Counted from the stretch's first letter, positions 14,809 to 22,705 are shown. The stretch: 23,016 nt of DNA from CAZBWS01 sp964495705 (GCA_964495705.1 CAZBWS010000040.1:1-23016), one strand, 5' to 3'. Translations and numbers: made by a program. Notes: a model not told the origin generated them from the sequence alone.

Positions 14809-16728
14809 ATGAATTTCTTTGAGCATCAAGACCAAGCCCGTAAACGCACCGGGCAATTGGTTTTTCTATTTTGTCTGGCTGTGCTCACTTTAATTATCAT
14901 GACCACCTTGTTGGTTGCCGCCTTCTTTGGCTATGTTAATACCGAGCAAGCGGGCAATGGTGCCGTAGCTTTTTTTGAGCAACTCAATAGTAAAAACTTC
15001 GCCATGGTCAGTTTCGGCGTATTAGTGATTGTTGGCGGCGGCACCCTTTTCAAACTTTCCCAGCTCTCCGCGGGTGGCAAAGTGGTAGCCGAAATGATGG
15101 GCGGCACACGTATCGACCTATCCAGTAGTAAAGATGCGGATGAGCGCAAGCTACTCAATATTGTTGAAGAAATGGCTATTGCCTCTGGCACTCCGGTGCC
15201 ACCGGTGTATGTCATGCAACAAGAACAGGGCATCAATGCCTTTGCCGCAGGCTTCAATGCTAACGATGCGGTTATCGGCATTACTCGAGGCTGCATTCAA
15301 ATTCTCAATCGCGATGAGCTACAAGGGGTTATCGCCCACGAATTCAGTCACATACTGCACGGTGATATGCGCATCAATATTCGTTTAATGGGAATTTTGC
15401 ATGGCATATTACTCATTGGCTTAATCGGTTATCAATTGATAGATAAACTGTGGTGGACCAGTCGCAGCAGTAAAAAAGACAATGGCGCCATAGGCATTAT
15501 CGCCCTAGCGATCGGCCTGATTGTCATTGGTTATGGGGGCGTATTCTTTGGCAACTTAATTAAAGCCGCCGTGAGCCGTCAACGGGAGTATTTAGCCGAT
15601 GCGTCGGCGGTACAATTCACCCGCAACCCCAGCGGTATCGCTGATGCACTGAAAAAAATTGGTGGTCACAGCGACGGCACCCTATTGCAAGCGGAAAATA
15701 CTGAAGCCACTTCACATATGTTATTTGGCTCGGGAACCAAGCGCCTAATCAGCGGGTTATTTGCTACCCATCCTCCTTTAGAACAGCGTATCCGCAGTAT
15801 TGAGCCACGCTGGGATGGACAATTTTTACACCACAAGCCGAAGCGTTCAAAAGCACACAAGCCAGCAGCACGTACCAAGGCCAGTGGCCTAGACAAGTTA
15901 CAAGGGGCGGCTGCCGCTGCAATGCTAGCCGAACAGGCGATTAATAATATTGGCAACCCACAGCCCGAGCACTTAGAGCAGGCGCAAGCGACGCTACAGG
16001 GTTTGCCCCAAGATTGGCACCAATACGCACAATCCGAATCCACCGCCAGGGCAGCAATCTATGCCTTATTAATAGATAAGAGCCCCGATATTGCCAAACA
16101 CCAATATCAACACATTCGCAATCTCGATGCGGATATGCTGCAAAGTACCCAAACGCTAGTGGCTCAACCAGATACCTTGCAAAACGAGCAGCGCCTAGCC
16201 CTGGTAGATATTGCCCTGCCCCAGCTTGGCAAGATGTCCAGTGAACGTTTTGCAAGCTTCCATGAATTAACCGACGCACTTATACGCGCCGACCAGCGCA
16301 TCAGCTTGTTTGAATGGTCGCTCTTTGCCATTCTCATGCACTATCTAAAGCCACTACAGGGCAAGATCAAAGCGCCAGAATCAAAATACCGCGACCTCAA
16401 CAAGGTCGCCACACACTGCCAAATGCTGTTCTCCATACTATCAATCGCAGGTAACCAAGGCAGCGACCAAGGCAAAGCCTTTACCGCAGCCGCTGACAAA
16501 GCGGGGCTAAGCCGTTTGAGTATATTGCCCACCAGCGAACTGAGTATTGGTAAAATGAGCGGCACCTTAGAACAGCTCAACAAGCTATATCCCCTCGCTA
16601 AACCCAAACTACTGAAAGCCTGTATCGCCTGTATTTGTGCCGATGGCAAAATCACCACCACAGAGGCCGAACTGGTGCGCGCTATTGCCGACACACTCGA
16701 TTGCCCGATGCCACCGATTAAACTATAA
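14809..16728 (+). CDS. Membrane M48 family metalloprotease with C-terminal TerB-like segment
   Basis: This 639-residue protein has two N-terminal membrane helices (about 17-42 and 64-82), then the M48 catalytic domain with zinc motif HEFSH (H177, E178, H181), two further hydrophobic stretches (about 192-212 and 226-250), and the third ligand E260 in REYLADASAVQFTR. That part resembles HtpX/Ste24, which is about 290 residues in HtpX. The remaining 350 residues are additional. Their end, LKACIACICADGKITTTEAELVRAIADTL (about 604-632), resembles the TerB-like helical motif with its acidic DGKIT loop. It probably cleaves membrane or misfolded proteins, with the cytoplasmic C-terminal part sensing or binding something unknown. 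It follows lemA closely. The ribosome site is weak. Confidence 0.88.
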   Translation: MNFFEHQDQARKRTGQLVFLFCLAVLTLIIMTTLLVAAFFGYVNTEQAGNGAVAFFEQLNSKNFAMVSFGVLVIVGGGTLFKLSQLSAGGKVVAEMMGGTRIDLSSSKDADERKLLNIVEEMAIASGTPVPPVYVMQQEQGINAFAAGFNANDAVIGITRGCIQILNRDELQGVIAHEFSHILHGDMRINIRLMGILHGILLIGLIGYQLIDKLWWTSRSSKKDNGAIGIIALAIGLIVIGYGGVFFGNLIKAAVSRQREYLADASAVQFTRNPSGIADALKKIGGHSDGTLLQAENTEATSHMLFGSGTKRLISGLFATHPPLEQRIRSIEPRWDGQFLHHKPKRSKAHKPAARTKASGLDKLQGAAAAAMLAEQAINNIGNPQPEHLEQAQATLQGLPQDWHQYAQSESTARAAIYALLIDKSPDIAKHQYQHIRNLDADMLQSTQTLVAQPDTLQNEQRLALVDIALPQLGKMSSERFASFHELTDALIRADQRISLFEWSLFAILMHYLKPLQGKIKAPESKYRDLNKVATHCQMLFSILSIAGNQGSDQGKAFTAAADKAGLSRLSILPTSELSIGKMSGTLEQLNKLYPLAKPKLLKACIACICADGKITTTEAELVRAIADTLDCPMPPIKL

Positions 16729-16808
16729 ACTCCTGTCGCCCATCCTCAATATCCATTTTTGATCTAAAAAAAAGCACTTTTATAGCTCATCAGAATAAGT
16801 AGGGGGGC

Positions 16809-16817
16809 TTATCCACA
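16809..16817 (+). promoter_or_regulatory. DnaA box 1 (perfect)
   Basis: TTATCCACA is identical to the strict DnaA box consensus. It is about 140 bases upstream of the -35 of the candidate nrdA promoter. Confidence 0.6.
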
Positions 16818-16903
16818 ACAGGACAAGCGCAAAAACCGCGTAGCAGCGAGGTTTCTTTACACCCTTGTGCATATCTCGCAGTCGCATCATTTTTGTGCAC
16901 TAC

Positions 16904-16912
16904 TTATCCACA
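16904..16912 (+). promoter_or_regulatory. DnaA box 2 (perfect)
   Basis: A second perfect TTATCCACA in the same orientation, about 45 bases before the -35 of the candidate promoter. Two perfect boxes within 100 bases in a non-coding region are unlikely by chance. Confidence 0.65.
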
Positions 16913-16926
16913 GGCTATACACCTAA

Positions 16927-16935
16927 TTATCCACC
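16927..16935 (+). promoter_or_regulatory. DnaA box 3 (one mismatch)
   Basis: TTATCCACC differs from the consensus only in the last base. It lies 23 bases after box 2, about two helical turns, in the same orientation, and just upstream of the -35 element. Confidence 0.45.
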
Positions 16936-16956
16936 AAAAAGCACACCATCTTGTGC

Positions 16957-16985
16957 TTGACCAGATACTACACCCCACATATAGT
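16957..16985 (+). promoter_or_regulatory. Candidate sigma70 promoter of nrdAB
   Basis: TTGACC (16957-16962) and TATAGT (16980-16985) are separated by exactly 17 bases. Each differs from consensus in only one or two positions. Transcription would begin near 16992. DnaA boxes lie immediately upstream. Confidence 0.6.
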
Positions 16986-17013
16986 ACCCAACCTAGTACA
17001 GGGGGACATACCC

Positions 17014-17047
17014 ACACCGTATCAGTAATAACATTACTATAGGGTGT
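17014..17047 (+). other. Near-perfect leader hairpin or operator dyad upstream of nrdA
   Basis: The left arm is ACACCGTAT (17014-17022), a bulged C, then AGTAAT (17024-17029). The loop is AAC. The right arm is ATTACT (17033-17038) followed directly by ATAGGGTGT (17039-17047). This pairs 14 of 15 positions, with one G-G mismatch. It begins about 22 bases after the predicted transcription start. There is no U-tract after it, so it is not a simple terminator. It may act as an operator (dyad) or as an RNA structure. Confidence 0.6.
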
Positions 17048-17188
17048 CGCTTAATTCTGTCATGGGCAAAAGCCTATCTCGCGGCCTCGCTGGCCAGCCG
17101 ATATAGCTTCAATTTACACAGCATTATTAGCTCCTCATCACAGTGTGGGGCTAAAACATCATTAGTTTTCTGGAAGGGGAAGCAAGTC

Positions 17189-20161
17189 ATGCAAGACATT
17201 AGTAGCGTCAACACCGAGCAGCCAACAGCACCAATTACTGCTGCCAGCAGTACGGATGAAAATAATAACAGCAGCGCACCGGGCCAATACCGAGTGATTC
17301 GTCGCAACGGCAAAATCACCAGCTTTACTAAAGAAAAAATTAAAGTCGCTGTGACCAAGGCTTTCTTAGCCAACGAAGGCGGCACTGCTGCGGCCTCTAG
17401 CCGTGTACACGATGTATGCGAAGCGATTACTGATGATGTAACTAATGCCCTGACTCGCCGCAAGCCCGACGGTGGCACTTTCCATATCGAAGATATTCAA
17501 GACCAGGTAGAACTGTGTTTGATGCGCGCCGGCGAACAAAAAACTGCCCGTGCCTATGTACTCTACCGTGAAAACCGTGCCCGTGAGCGCGCCGAAGCAG
17601 AGGCGAAAGCACCGCAGAGTAAAAAGGCCCAAGCACAAAGCTCAGCTATCAATGTGACCCTTCCCACAGGTGATAAAGAGCCCCTCGACGTTGCACGCTT
17701 AGAAAAAGTTATTAACGAATCTGTTGAAGGCCTTGAAGAAGTTGATGGTGACAAGATCCTAGCAGACACCCTGCGCAACTTATTTGATGGCGTGCCTAAG
17801 AAAGAAGTCGGTACTGGTCTGATTATGGCTGCGCGTACCATGATCGAGCGCGACCCCACTTACTCTTTCGTCGCCGCCCGCCTATTGATGGATACGCTGC
17901 GAGAAGAAGCACTCACCTTCCTTGGCGATGGTGCAAATATCGCCACTCAAGAAGAAATGGTTGCGCGTTACCCCGAATACCTAAAGCACTACATTGAGCG
18001 CGCTGCCGAGCTAGAGCTCGTTGACCCAGAGATGCGCAACTACGACCTAGACAAGCTAGGTAAGTCAATACTGCCCGAGCGCGACCAGCAGTTCACCTAT
18101 CTTGGCCTGCAAACCCTATACGACCGCTACTTCATCCACAGCGACGAGATTCGCTTTGAATTACCTCAAGCCTTCTTTATGCGTGTAGCGATGGGCTTGG
18201 CGATCAATGAAGTAGACCGTGAAGACCGCGCGATTGAGTTCTATACCCTATTGTCGTCCTTTGACTTTATGAGCAGCACACCGACGCTATTTAACTCAGC
18301 GACTCTGCGCCCTCAACTATCCTCCTGCTACCTAACCACGGTACCTGACGATCTAGATGGCATTTTCTCGGCGATCAAAGACGACGCCATGCTATCTAAG
18401 TTTGCTGGCGGCCTAGGTAATGACTGGTCCCGTGTGCGCTCATTGGGCGCACACATCAAGGGCACCAACGGCAAGTCTCAAGGTGTAGTGCCCTTCTTGA
18501 AGGTCGCTAACGACACGGCTGTTGCCGTCAACCAAGGCGGCAAGCGTAAGGGCGCGATGTGTGCCTACCTAGAGACGTGGCACCTAGACGTTGAAGAATT
18601 CCTAGAGCTGCGCAAAAACACCGGTGACGACCGTCGTCGTACCCACGACATGAACACGGCCAACTGGATTCCTGACCTATTCATGAAGCGTGTGGCCGAA
18701 GAAGGCGAGTGGACCCTATTCTCTCCCCACGACGTGCCAGACCTTCACGATCTCTACGGCAAGAAATTCGACAAGGCCTATGCAGCCTATGAAGCCAAGA
18801 CCAAAACCGGCGACATCAAGCTATTCAAAACCATCAAGGCACAGGATCTATGGCGCAAGATGCTTGGCATGTTATTCGAGACAGGCCACCCATGGATTAC
18901 CTTTAAGGACCCGTGCAACTTGCGCTCGCCTCAGCAGCACACAGGCGTGGTACACAGCTCTAACCTTTGTACAGAGATCACGCTGAACACCTCTGACATG
19001 GAAATTGCCGTGTGTAATCTAGGCTCTATCAATCTAGTTCAACACGTTGATGAAAATGGTCTAAACGTTGAGAAGCTTAAGAAGAGCATTGATACGGCAA
19101 TGCGGATGCTCGATAACGTTATCGACTACAACTACTACTCTGTACCCCAGGCACGTCGCTCTAACATCCGCCACCGCCCTGTGGGCTTGGGCATCATGGG
19201 TTTCCAGGATGCACTCTATAAGATGGGAATTGCTTATCAGTCTCAAGAAGCGGTTGAGTTTGCTGACCGTACCATGGAAGCGGTGAGCTACTACACTATC
19301 CAAGCCTCTACAGATTTGGCCGAAGAGCGCGGTGTTTACTCTAGCTTCCCGGGTTCACTCTGGAGCCGCGGCATCCTGCCTATCGACTCTGTCGACATGT
19401 TGATCGAAAACCGTGGCGACTACTGCCAGATCGACAAGTCGCAGACGATGGACTGGGATACCCTGCGCCAGCGCGTACGCGAAACCGGTATGCGTAACTC
19501 CAACACCATGGCGATTGCCCCCACGGCGACGATCTCGAATATCTGTGGAGTATCCCAGTCTATCGAGCCGACTTACCAGAACCTATTCGTTAAATCGAAC
19601 CTGTCTGGCGAGTTCACCGTGATCAACCCCTACCTGGTTAATGACCTCAAGTCCCGCGGCCTGTGGGATGAAGTGATGGCGAATGACCTGAAATACTACG
19701 ACGGTTCTGTACACCCGATCGAGCGTATTCCAGAAGACCTAAAAGCAATCTACTCAACGGCCTTCGAAATCGACGCACGCTGGTTGATCGAAGCCGGTTC
19801 ACGCCGCCAGAAGTGGATAGACCAAGGTCAGTCCTTAAACCTCTACATGTCTGAGCCATCGGGCAAAAAGCTAGACAACCTGTACAAGCTAGCGTGGGTA
19901 CGCGGTCTTAAGACGACTTACTACCTCCGCTCTATCGGCGCCACTCACGTAGAGAAATCCGGTGCAGGCCCTAGCGGTGGCAACGGTAACAGCGAAGCCC
20001 CTCAAGTAGCCGCCCCTGTGGCGCCTGCCGCACCGGCCCCTGTGCAAGCATCAGCTCCAGCAAAGCCCGCCGCTGAAGACGACCCCTTCAACGCCGCCAA
20101 TGCAGCGCCAGTGCCACAGGCCTGCTCTATCGACAACCCAGACTGCGAGGCATGCCAATAA
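17189..20161 (+). CDS. nrdA: Class Ia ribonucleoside-diphosphate reductase, large subunit
   Basis: NrdA reduces ribonucleoside diphosphates to deoxy forms, with the radical supplied by NrdB. The 990-residue protein is long because it has two N-terminal ATP-cone regions (about 34-128 and 155-245), as in the Pseudomonas aeruginosa enzyme, before the catalytic barrel. Visible active-site residues are C380 (LSSCYL), the triad N592, C594, E596 (SNLCTEI) and C609 (AVCNLGSINL). A C-terminal redox pair C986/C989 (CEACQ) ends the chain for reactivation by thioredoxin or glutaredoxin. An Ala/Pro-rich linker (about 955-978) carries this tail. The ATG has a strong GGAAGGGGA ribosome site. The stop overlaps the nrdB start (TAATG). 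Upstream DnaA boxes suggest cell-cycle control. Confidence 0.96.
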   Translation: MQDISSVNTEQPTAPITAASSTDENNNSSAPGQYRVIRRNGKITSFTKEKIKVAVTKAFLANEGGTAAASSRVHDVCEAITDDVTNALTRRKPDGGTFHIEDIQDQVELCLMRAGEQKTARAYVLYRENRARERAEAEAKAPQSKKAQAQSSAINVTLPTGDKEPLDVARLEKVINESVEGLEEVDGDKILADTLRNLFDGVPKKEVGTGLIMAARTMIERDPTYSFVAARLLMDTLREEALTFLGDGANIATQEEMVARYPEYLKHYIERAAELELVDPEMRNYDLDKLGKSILPERDQQFTYLGLQTLYDRYFIHSDEIRFELPQAFFMRVAMGLAINEVDREDRAIEFYTLLSSFDFMSSTPTLFNSATLRPQLSSCYLTTVPDDLDGIFSAIKDDAMLSKFAGGLGNDWSRVRSLGAHIKGTNGKSQGVVPFLKVANDTAVAVNQGGKRKGAMCAYLETWHLDVEEFLELRKNTGDDRRRTHDMNTANWIPDLFMKRVAEEGEWTLFSPHDVPDLHDLYGKKFDKAYAAYEAKTKTGDIKLFKTIKAQDLWRKMLGMLFETGHPWITFKDPCNLRSPQQHTGVVHSSNLCTEITLNTSDMEIAVCNLGSINLVQHVDENGLNVEKLKKSIDTAMRMLDNVIDYNYYSVPQARRSNIRHRPVGLGIMGFQDALYKMGIAYQSQEAVEFADRTMEAVSYYTIQASTDLAEERGVYSSFPGSLWSRGILPIDSVDMLIENRGDYCQIDKSQTMDWDTLRQRVRETGMRNSNTMAIAPTATISNICGVSQSIEPTYQNLFVKSNLSGEFTVINPYLVNDLKSRGLWDEVMANDLKYYDGSVHPIERIPEDLKAIYSTAFEIDARWLIEAGSRRQKWIDQGQSLNLYMSEPSGKKLDNLYKLAWVRGLKTTYYLRSIGATHVEKSGAGPSGGNGNSEAPQVAAPVAPAAPAPVQASAPAKPAAEDDPFNAANAAPVPQACSIDNPDCEACQ

Positions 20162-21375
20162 TGAATTGGGACGATCCACTATCAAGCGCACCCGCTGCTC
20201 CAGCAAAAGCCCCCGTACAGCAAGCTGCTCCAGCACCTGCCGCGCCTATCGCTAAAGTTGAAGGCGAGCACGCCTACGAAATTCCTGCAGAGCCAACCCC
20301 TGCGGAGCCGATGACAGCGATCGAGCCAGAAGCCACTGAAGACTTCGGTAACCCTGCAAAAATGCAGGGCGGCATGAACCCCGTCAACGCCGACGATAAG
20401 CGTGTGGTGAACGGCAAGGCCGACATCAACCAACTGGCACCGTTCAAGTACCCTTGGGCCTGGGAGTATTTCCTTAACGCCAACAAGAACCACTGGACAC
20501 CCCTAGACATCAACATGGCGCAAGACGTCACCGACTTCCACCACAAGCTAACCCTTGAAGAGCGCCACGTTTATGTCAACGTACTGTCCTACCTGACCAC
20601 CTCAGACATTATGGCCATGCGCAACATCGGCCTTGCGGTAATGGAAAAGATGTCAGCCCCTGAGCTGCAAATCTACCAGGCGCGCCAGGTATACGAGGAG
20701 TCACTACACACGTGGACCTACCAGCACTGCATCGAGACCCTAGGTCTAGATCAGGGCGAGGTATACAACCGCTACCGCGTAGTTCCCGAGATCAATGCCA
20801 AGATTCAAATCGCCAACCGCCGTTTGAACAGCGTCATGCGCCCAGACATCGACCTAAACAACCGCGATGAGCTACACAACTTCTTGATGGCCTACATCTT
20901 CTTCGCAGGCATCTTCGAAGGCTGCTGGTTCTACAACGGCTTCAGCCCCATCTTCGCCCTACAGCGTCGTGGTTTGATGAAAGGCACCGCTGAGCAGTTG
21001 CAATACATCATGCGCGACGAAGTCATGCACGCCAGCTTCGGCTTGCGCGTAGCACGCCAGATCATGCGCGAAGAAAACATCACCCCCGATCCACAGGCCA
21101 TGCGCGAGATGTGGGACGAGTGCGAAGCTGCAGAAATGGGTTATGCCAACTACCTACTGAAAGATCCTATCTTAGGTTATTCAGCCGAAGAACATATCAA
21201 CCAATTCCGCTTTATCGCCAACCGCCGTGCGGATAAGCTCAGCCTAGAGATTCCCTTCCCAGGTGCGGAGTGTGCCCTGCCTTGGTTGGATGAGCAGGCG
21301 AATATGCGTAAGGAGAAGAACTTCTTTGAGACTCGGGTTACGGAGTATCAGGTGGGTGGTGGGTTGAGCTGGTAG
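20161..21375 (+). CDS. nrdB: Class Ia ribonucleoside-diphosphate reductase, small subunit
   Basis: NrdB houses the diiron-tyrosyl radical cofactor. I chose the ATG at 20161, which overlaps the nrdA stop (TAATG), because GCGAGG lies at proper distance. The in-frame ATG at 20152 would have its ribosome site only one base away. The 404-residue protein has iron ligands D149, E180, H183, E253, E287 and H290, with the radical tyrosine Y187 in ESLHTWTY, matching E. coli D84, E115, H118, E204, E238, H241 and Y122. Residues about 8-50 form an Ala/Pro-rich low-complexity leader that is not part of the core fold and is longer than usual. It is co-expressed with nrdA and followed by a terminator. The C-terminal tail (YQVGGGLSW) should dock to NrdA. 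Confidence 0.95.
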   Translation: MNWDDPLSSAPAAPAKAPVQQAAPAPAAPIAKVEGEHAYEIPAEPTPAEPMTAIEPEATEDFGNPAKMQGGMNPVNADDKRVVNGKADINQLAPFKYPWAWEYFLNANKNHWTPLDINMAQDVTDFHHKLTLEERHVYVNVLSYLTTSDIMAMRNIGLAVMEKMSAPELQIYQARQVYEESLHTWTYQHCIETLGLDQGEVYNRYRVVPEINAKIQIANRRLNSVMRPDIDLNNRDELHNFLMAYIFFAGIFEGCWFYNGFSPIFALQRRGLMKGTAEQLQYIMRDEVMHASFGLRVARQIMREENITPDPQAMREMWDECEAAEMGYANYLLKDPILGYSAEEHINQFRFIANRRADKLSLEIPFPGAECALPWLDEQANMRKEKNFFETRVTEYQVGGGLSW

Positions 21376-21400
21376 TTCGGCTCTAAACTAGGAATATGTA

Positions 21401-21424
21401 ACGCCAGCGACTGCTGGCGTTTTT
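21401..21424 (+). terminator. Intrinsic terminator after nrdB
   Basis: A perfect 8-base stem ACGCCAGC / GCTGGCGT with a four-base loop is followed by a run of T residues (21420-21424). It closes the nrdAB transcript 25 bases after the nrdB stop, and lies 27 bases before the next start codon. Confidence 0.88.
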
Positions 21425-21450
21425 GTATAAAGAATAATAGCTAACGGAAT

Positions 21451-22608
21451 ATGACTACTGAAAAAAAAATTTCTGGCAAAGCCGTCACCCGAGCTGGCGA
21501 AACGCTAATCGTTGAAGGTATCTCTACTGATAAGCCTGAAGAATATGAACAGGCTATGAACATCCTTTCATATTGGAGGTCGTGTCATGAAAAACCTCTC
21601 GAGGAAGCTTACGCTCTTTTGAACCATTCCGTCGACAAGATCGAAAGAAAAGCAGTTACTGCAAAACGTCTAAAAAGAACACCATCAATAGTTTTAAAAC
21701 TTAAACGTTTTGAAACGATGAAGCTCAGATCAATGCAAGATATTGGCGGCTGCAGAGCAATAGTATCCAGTGAAAAAAAATTGGTGCAATTAGTTCGAGA
21801 ATTGAAAAAAAAGAAAAAATTCAGAATCAAAGACTACATAAAGAACCCCAAAGACGATGGCTATAGAGGGGTACATTTAATCGGAGATTTTTCTAATGGC
21901 CACGGAAGTAAAAAATCAATAGAAATTCAAGTTAGAACCAAAAGCCAGCACTCATGGGCGACAGCTGTTGAAATAATAGATTTATTTACAAACCAAGCAC
22001 TAAAGTCTAACCACGGAGAAGATGAGTGGAAGAAATTTTTTAAATATGTTGGCAAACAATTCTCGTATATTGAAAGATTACCCCTGTACCACATGAGAAC
22101 TCAAGATGAGCTAACAAAAATGCTCTATCACACTCTTCAAAAGGGCTATTCAACATGGGATATAAAAAAAATAAGGGAAACCTGTGAAAGCTCATACATC
22201 TTGAGTAATAAGTTAGGTGTATTAGAAAAATTCAACGCTTTCTCTGGCTCTCTGAAAGTAGCTGACGAACATATTAATAAAATGCCCATTAAAGGCTATA
22301 TTCTATTAGATATAAATGTAAACAAGCCCTCTGTTAAATCAACTCTCTTTCCATCTGAAAAATTTGAAGAAGCTGCATCTAAATATCTAACGGCCGAGAA
22401 AAAAGCAAACTCAAAATCCAATCACGTAGTTGCACTGGTTTCAACGGATGCGGTAGGCGGCATTAAAGAAGCATATCCAAACTATTTCGCTGATTCCACA
22501 CGATTTATGCACAACCTAAATATCACAATAAATGCATATAGATTATATAACCCAACCAGATTAAGCAGATCATTTAAGAAAATATTTGGTGGCATCAAGG
22601 TCATTTAA
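21451..22608 (+). CDS. Stand-alone RelA/SpoT-domain nucleotide (pyrophospho)transferase, possible toxin or defence effector
   Basis: This 385-residue protein has a RelA/SpoT synthetase domain (about 35-200) and no HD hydrolase domain. Core motifs are KRTPSIVLKLKR (75-86), SMQDIGGCRAIV (94-105), DYIKNPKDDGYRGVHL (128-143) and EIQVRTKSQHSWATAVE (158-174). The expected catalytic Asp (D97), Tyr (Y138) and Glu (E158) are present. The rest (about 205-385) is not a domain I can name and includes YPNY (342-345) and YRLY (363-366). It could make (p)ppGpp or (p)ppApp, or pyrophosphorylate tRNA as toxic small alarmone synthetases do; sequence alone does not decide. The gene is clearly more AT-rich and lysine-rich than its neighbours, has three A8-A9 runs, stands alone after a terminator, and is followed by repeats. 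These signs suggest transfer. The ribosome site (CGGA close to the ATG) is weak. Confidence 0.82.
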   Translation: MTTEKKISGKAVTRAGETLIVEGISTDKPEEYEQAMNILSYWRSCHEKPLEEAYALLNHSVDKIERKAVTAKRLKRTPSIVLKLKRFETMKLRSMQDIGGCRAIVSSEKKLVQLVRELKKKKKFRIKDYIKNPKDDGYRGVHLIGDFSNGHGSKKSIEIQVRTKSQHSWATAVEIIDLFTNQALKSNHGEDEWKKFFKYVGKQFSYIERLPLYHMRTQDELTKMLYHTLQKGYSTWDIKKIRETCESSYILSNKLGVLEKFNAFSGSLKVADEHINKMPIKGYILLDINVNKPSVKSTLFPSEKFEEAASKYLTAEKKANSKSNHVVALVSTDAVGGIKEAYPNYFADSTRFMHNLNITINAYRLYNPTRLSRSFKKIFGGIKVI

Positions 22609-22617
22609 CTACTGACT

Positions 22618-22705
22618 GGTTCCCTCGCTCCAGCGTGGCAATGGCAACCCATGCCTTACTGTCCGAAAGCCCCATACGCATTCCCCGCTGGAGCATGGGA
22701 ACGAG
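22618..22705. repeat. REP-like palindromic element 1
   Basis: The left arm GGTTCCCTCGCTCCAGCG (22618-22635) and the right arm CGCTGGAGCATGGGAAC (22686-22702) are imperfect inverted repeats, about 50 bases apart. The arm sequence resembles the common GTTCCCACGCTCCAGCGTGGGAAC type of dispersed repeat that I know from many gammaproteobacterial genomes. Confidence 0.65.

Larger units (their letters stand above)
16729..17188. promoter_or_regulatory. nrdAB control region (460 bp without a gene)
   Basis: The gap between the M48 protease gene and nrdA holds no plausible protein gene. It contains two perfect DnaA boxes plus one near match, a well-spaced sigma70 promoter, and a long leader hairpin, all listed separately. 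The leader would be near 200 bases. The nrdA ribosome site GGAAGGGGA is strong. No riboswitch that I recognise is present. Confidence 0.6.

Noticed and set aside
16972..16987. NrdR box overlapping the nrdA -10
   Set aside because: It matches the 16-base consensus in only about 11 positions, and no second box at the usual helical spacing was found. Kept only as a possibility.
16729..17188. Chromosome origin, because of the DnaA boxes
   Set aside because: Only two perfect boxes and one near match, no AT-rich 13-mer array, and none of the usual origin neighbours such as dnaA-dnaN or gidA-mnmE. Promoter control of nrdAB explains the boxes better.
16992..17188. Cobalamin riboswitch in the nrdA leader
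   Set aside because: No B12 box or matching conserved core was found. The hairpin at 17014-17047 has a simple stem with a triloop.
20152..20160. NrdB start at the upstream in-frame ATG
   Set aside because: The GAGG ribosome site would be only one base from that ATG. The ATG at 20161 overlapping the nrdA stop has correct spacing.
21451..22608. Canonical RelA or SpoT
   Set aside because: Both are about 700 residues with HD, synthetase, TGS and ACT domains. This protein has only the synthetase core plus an unrelated C-terminal part.
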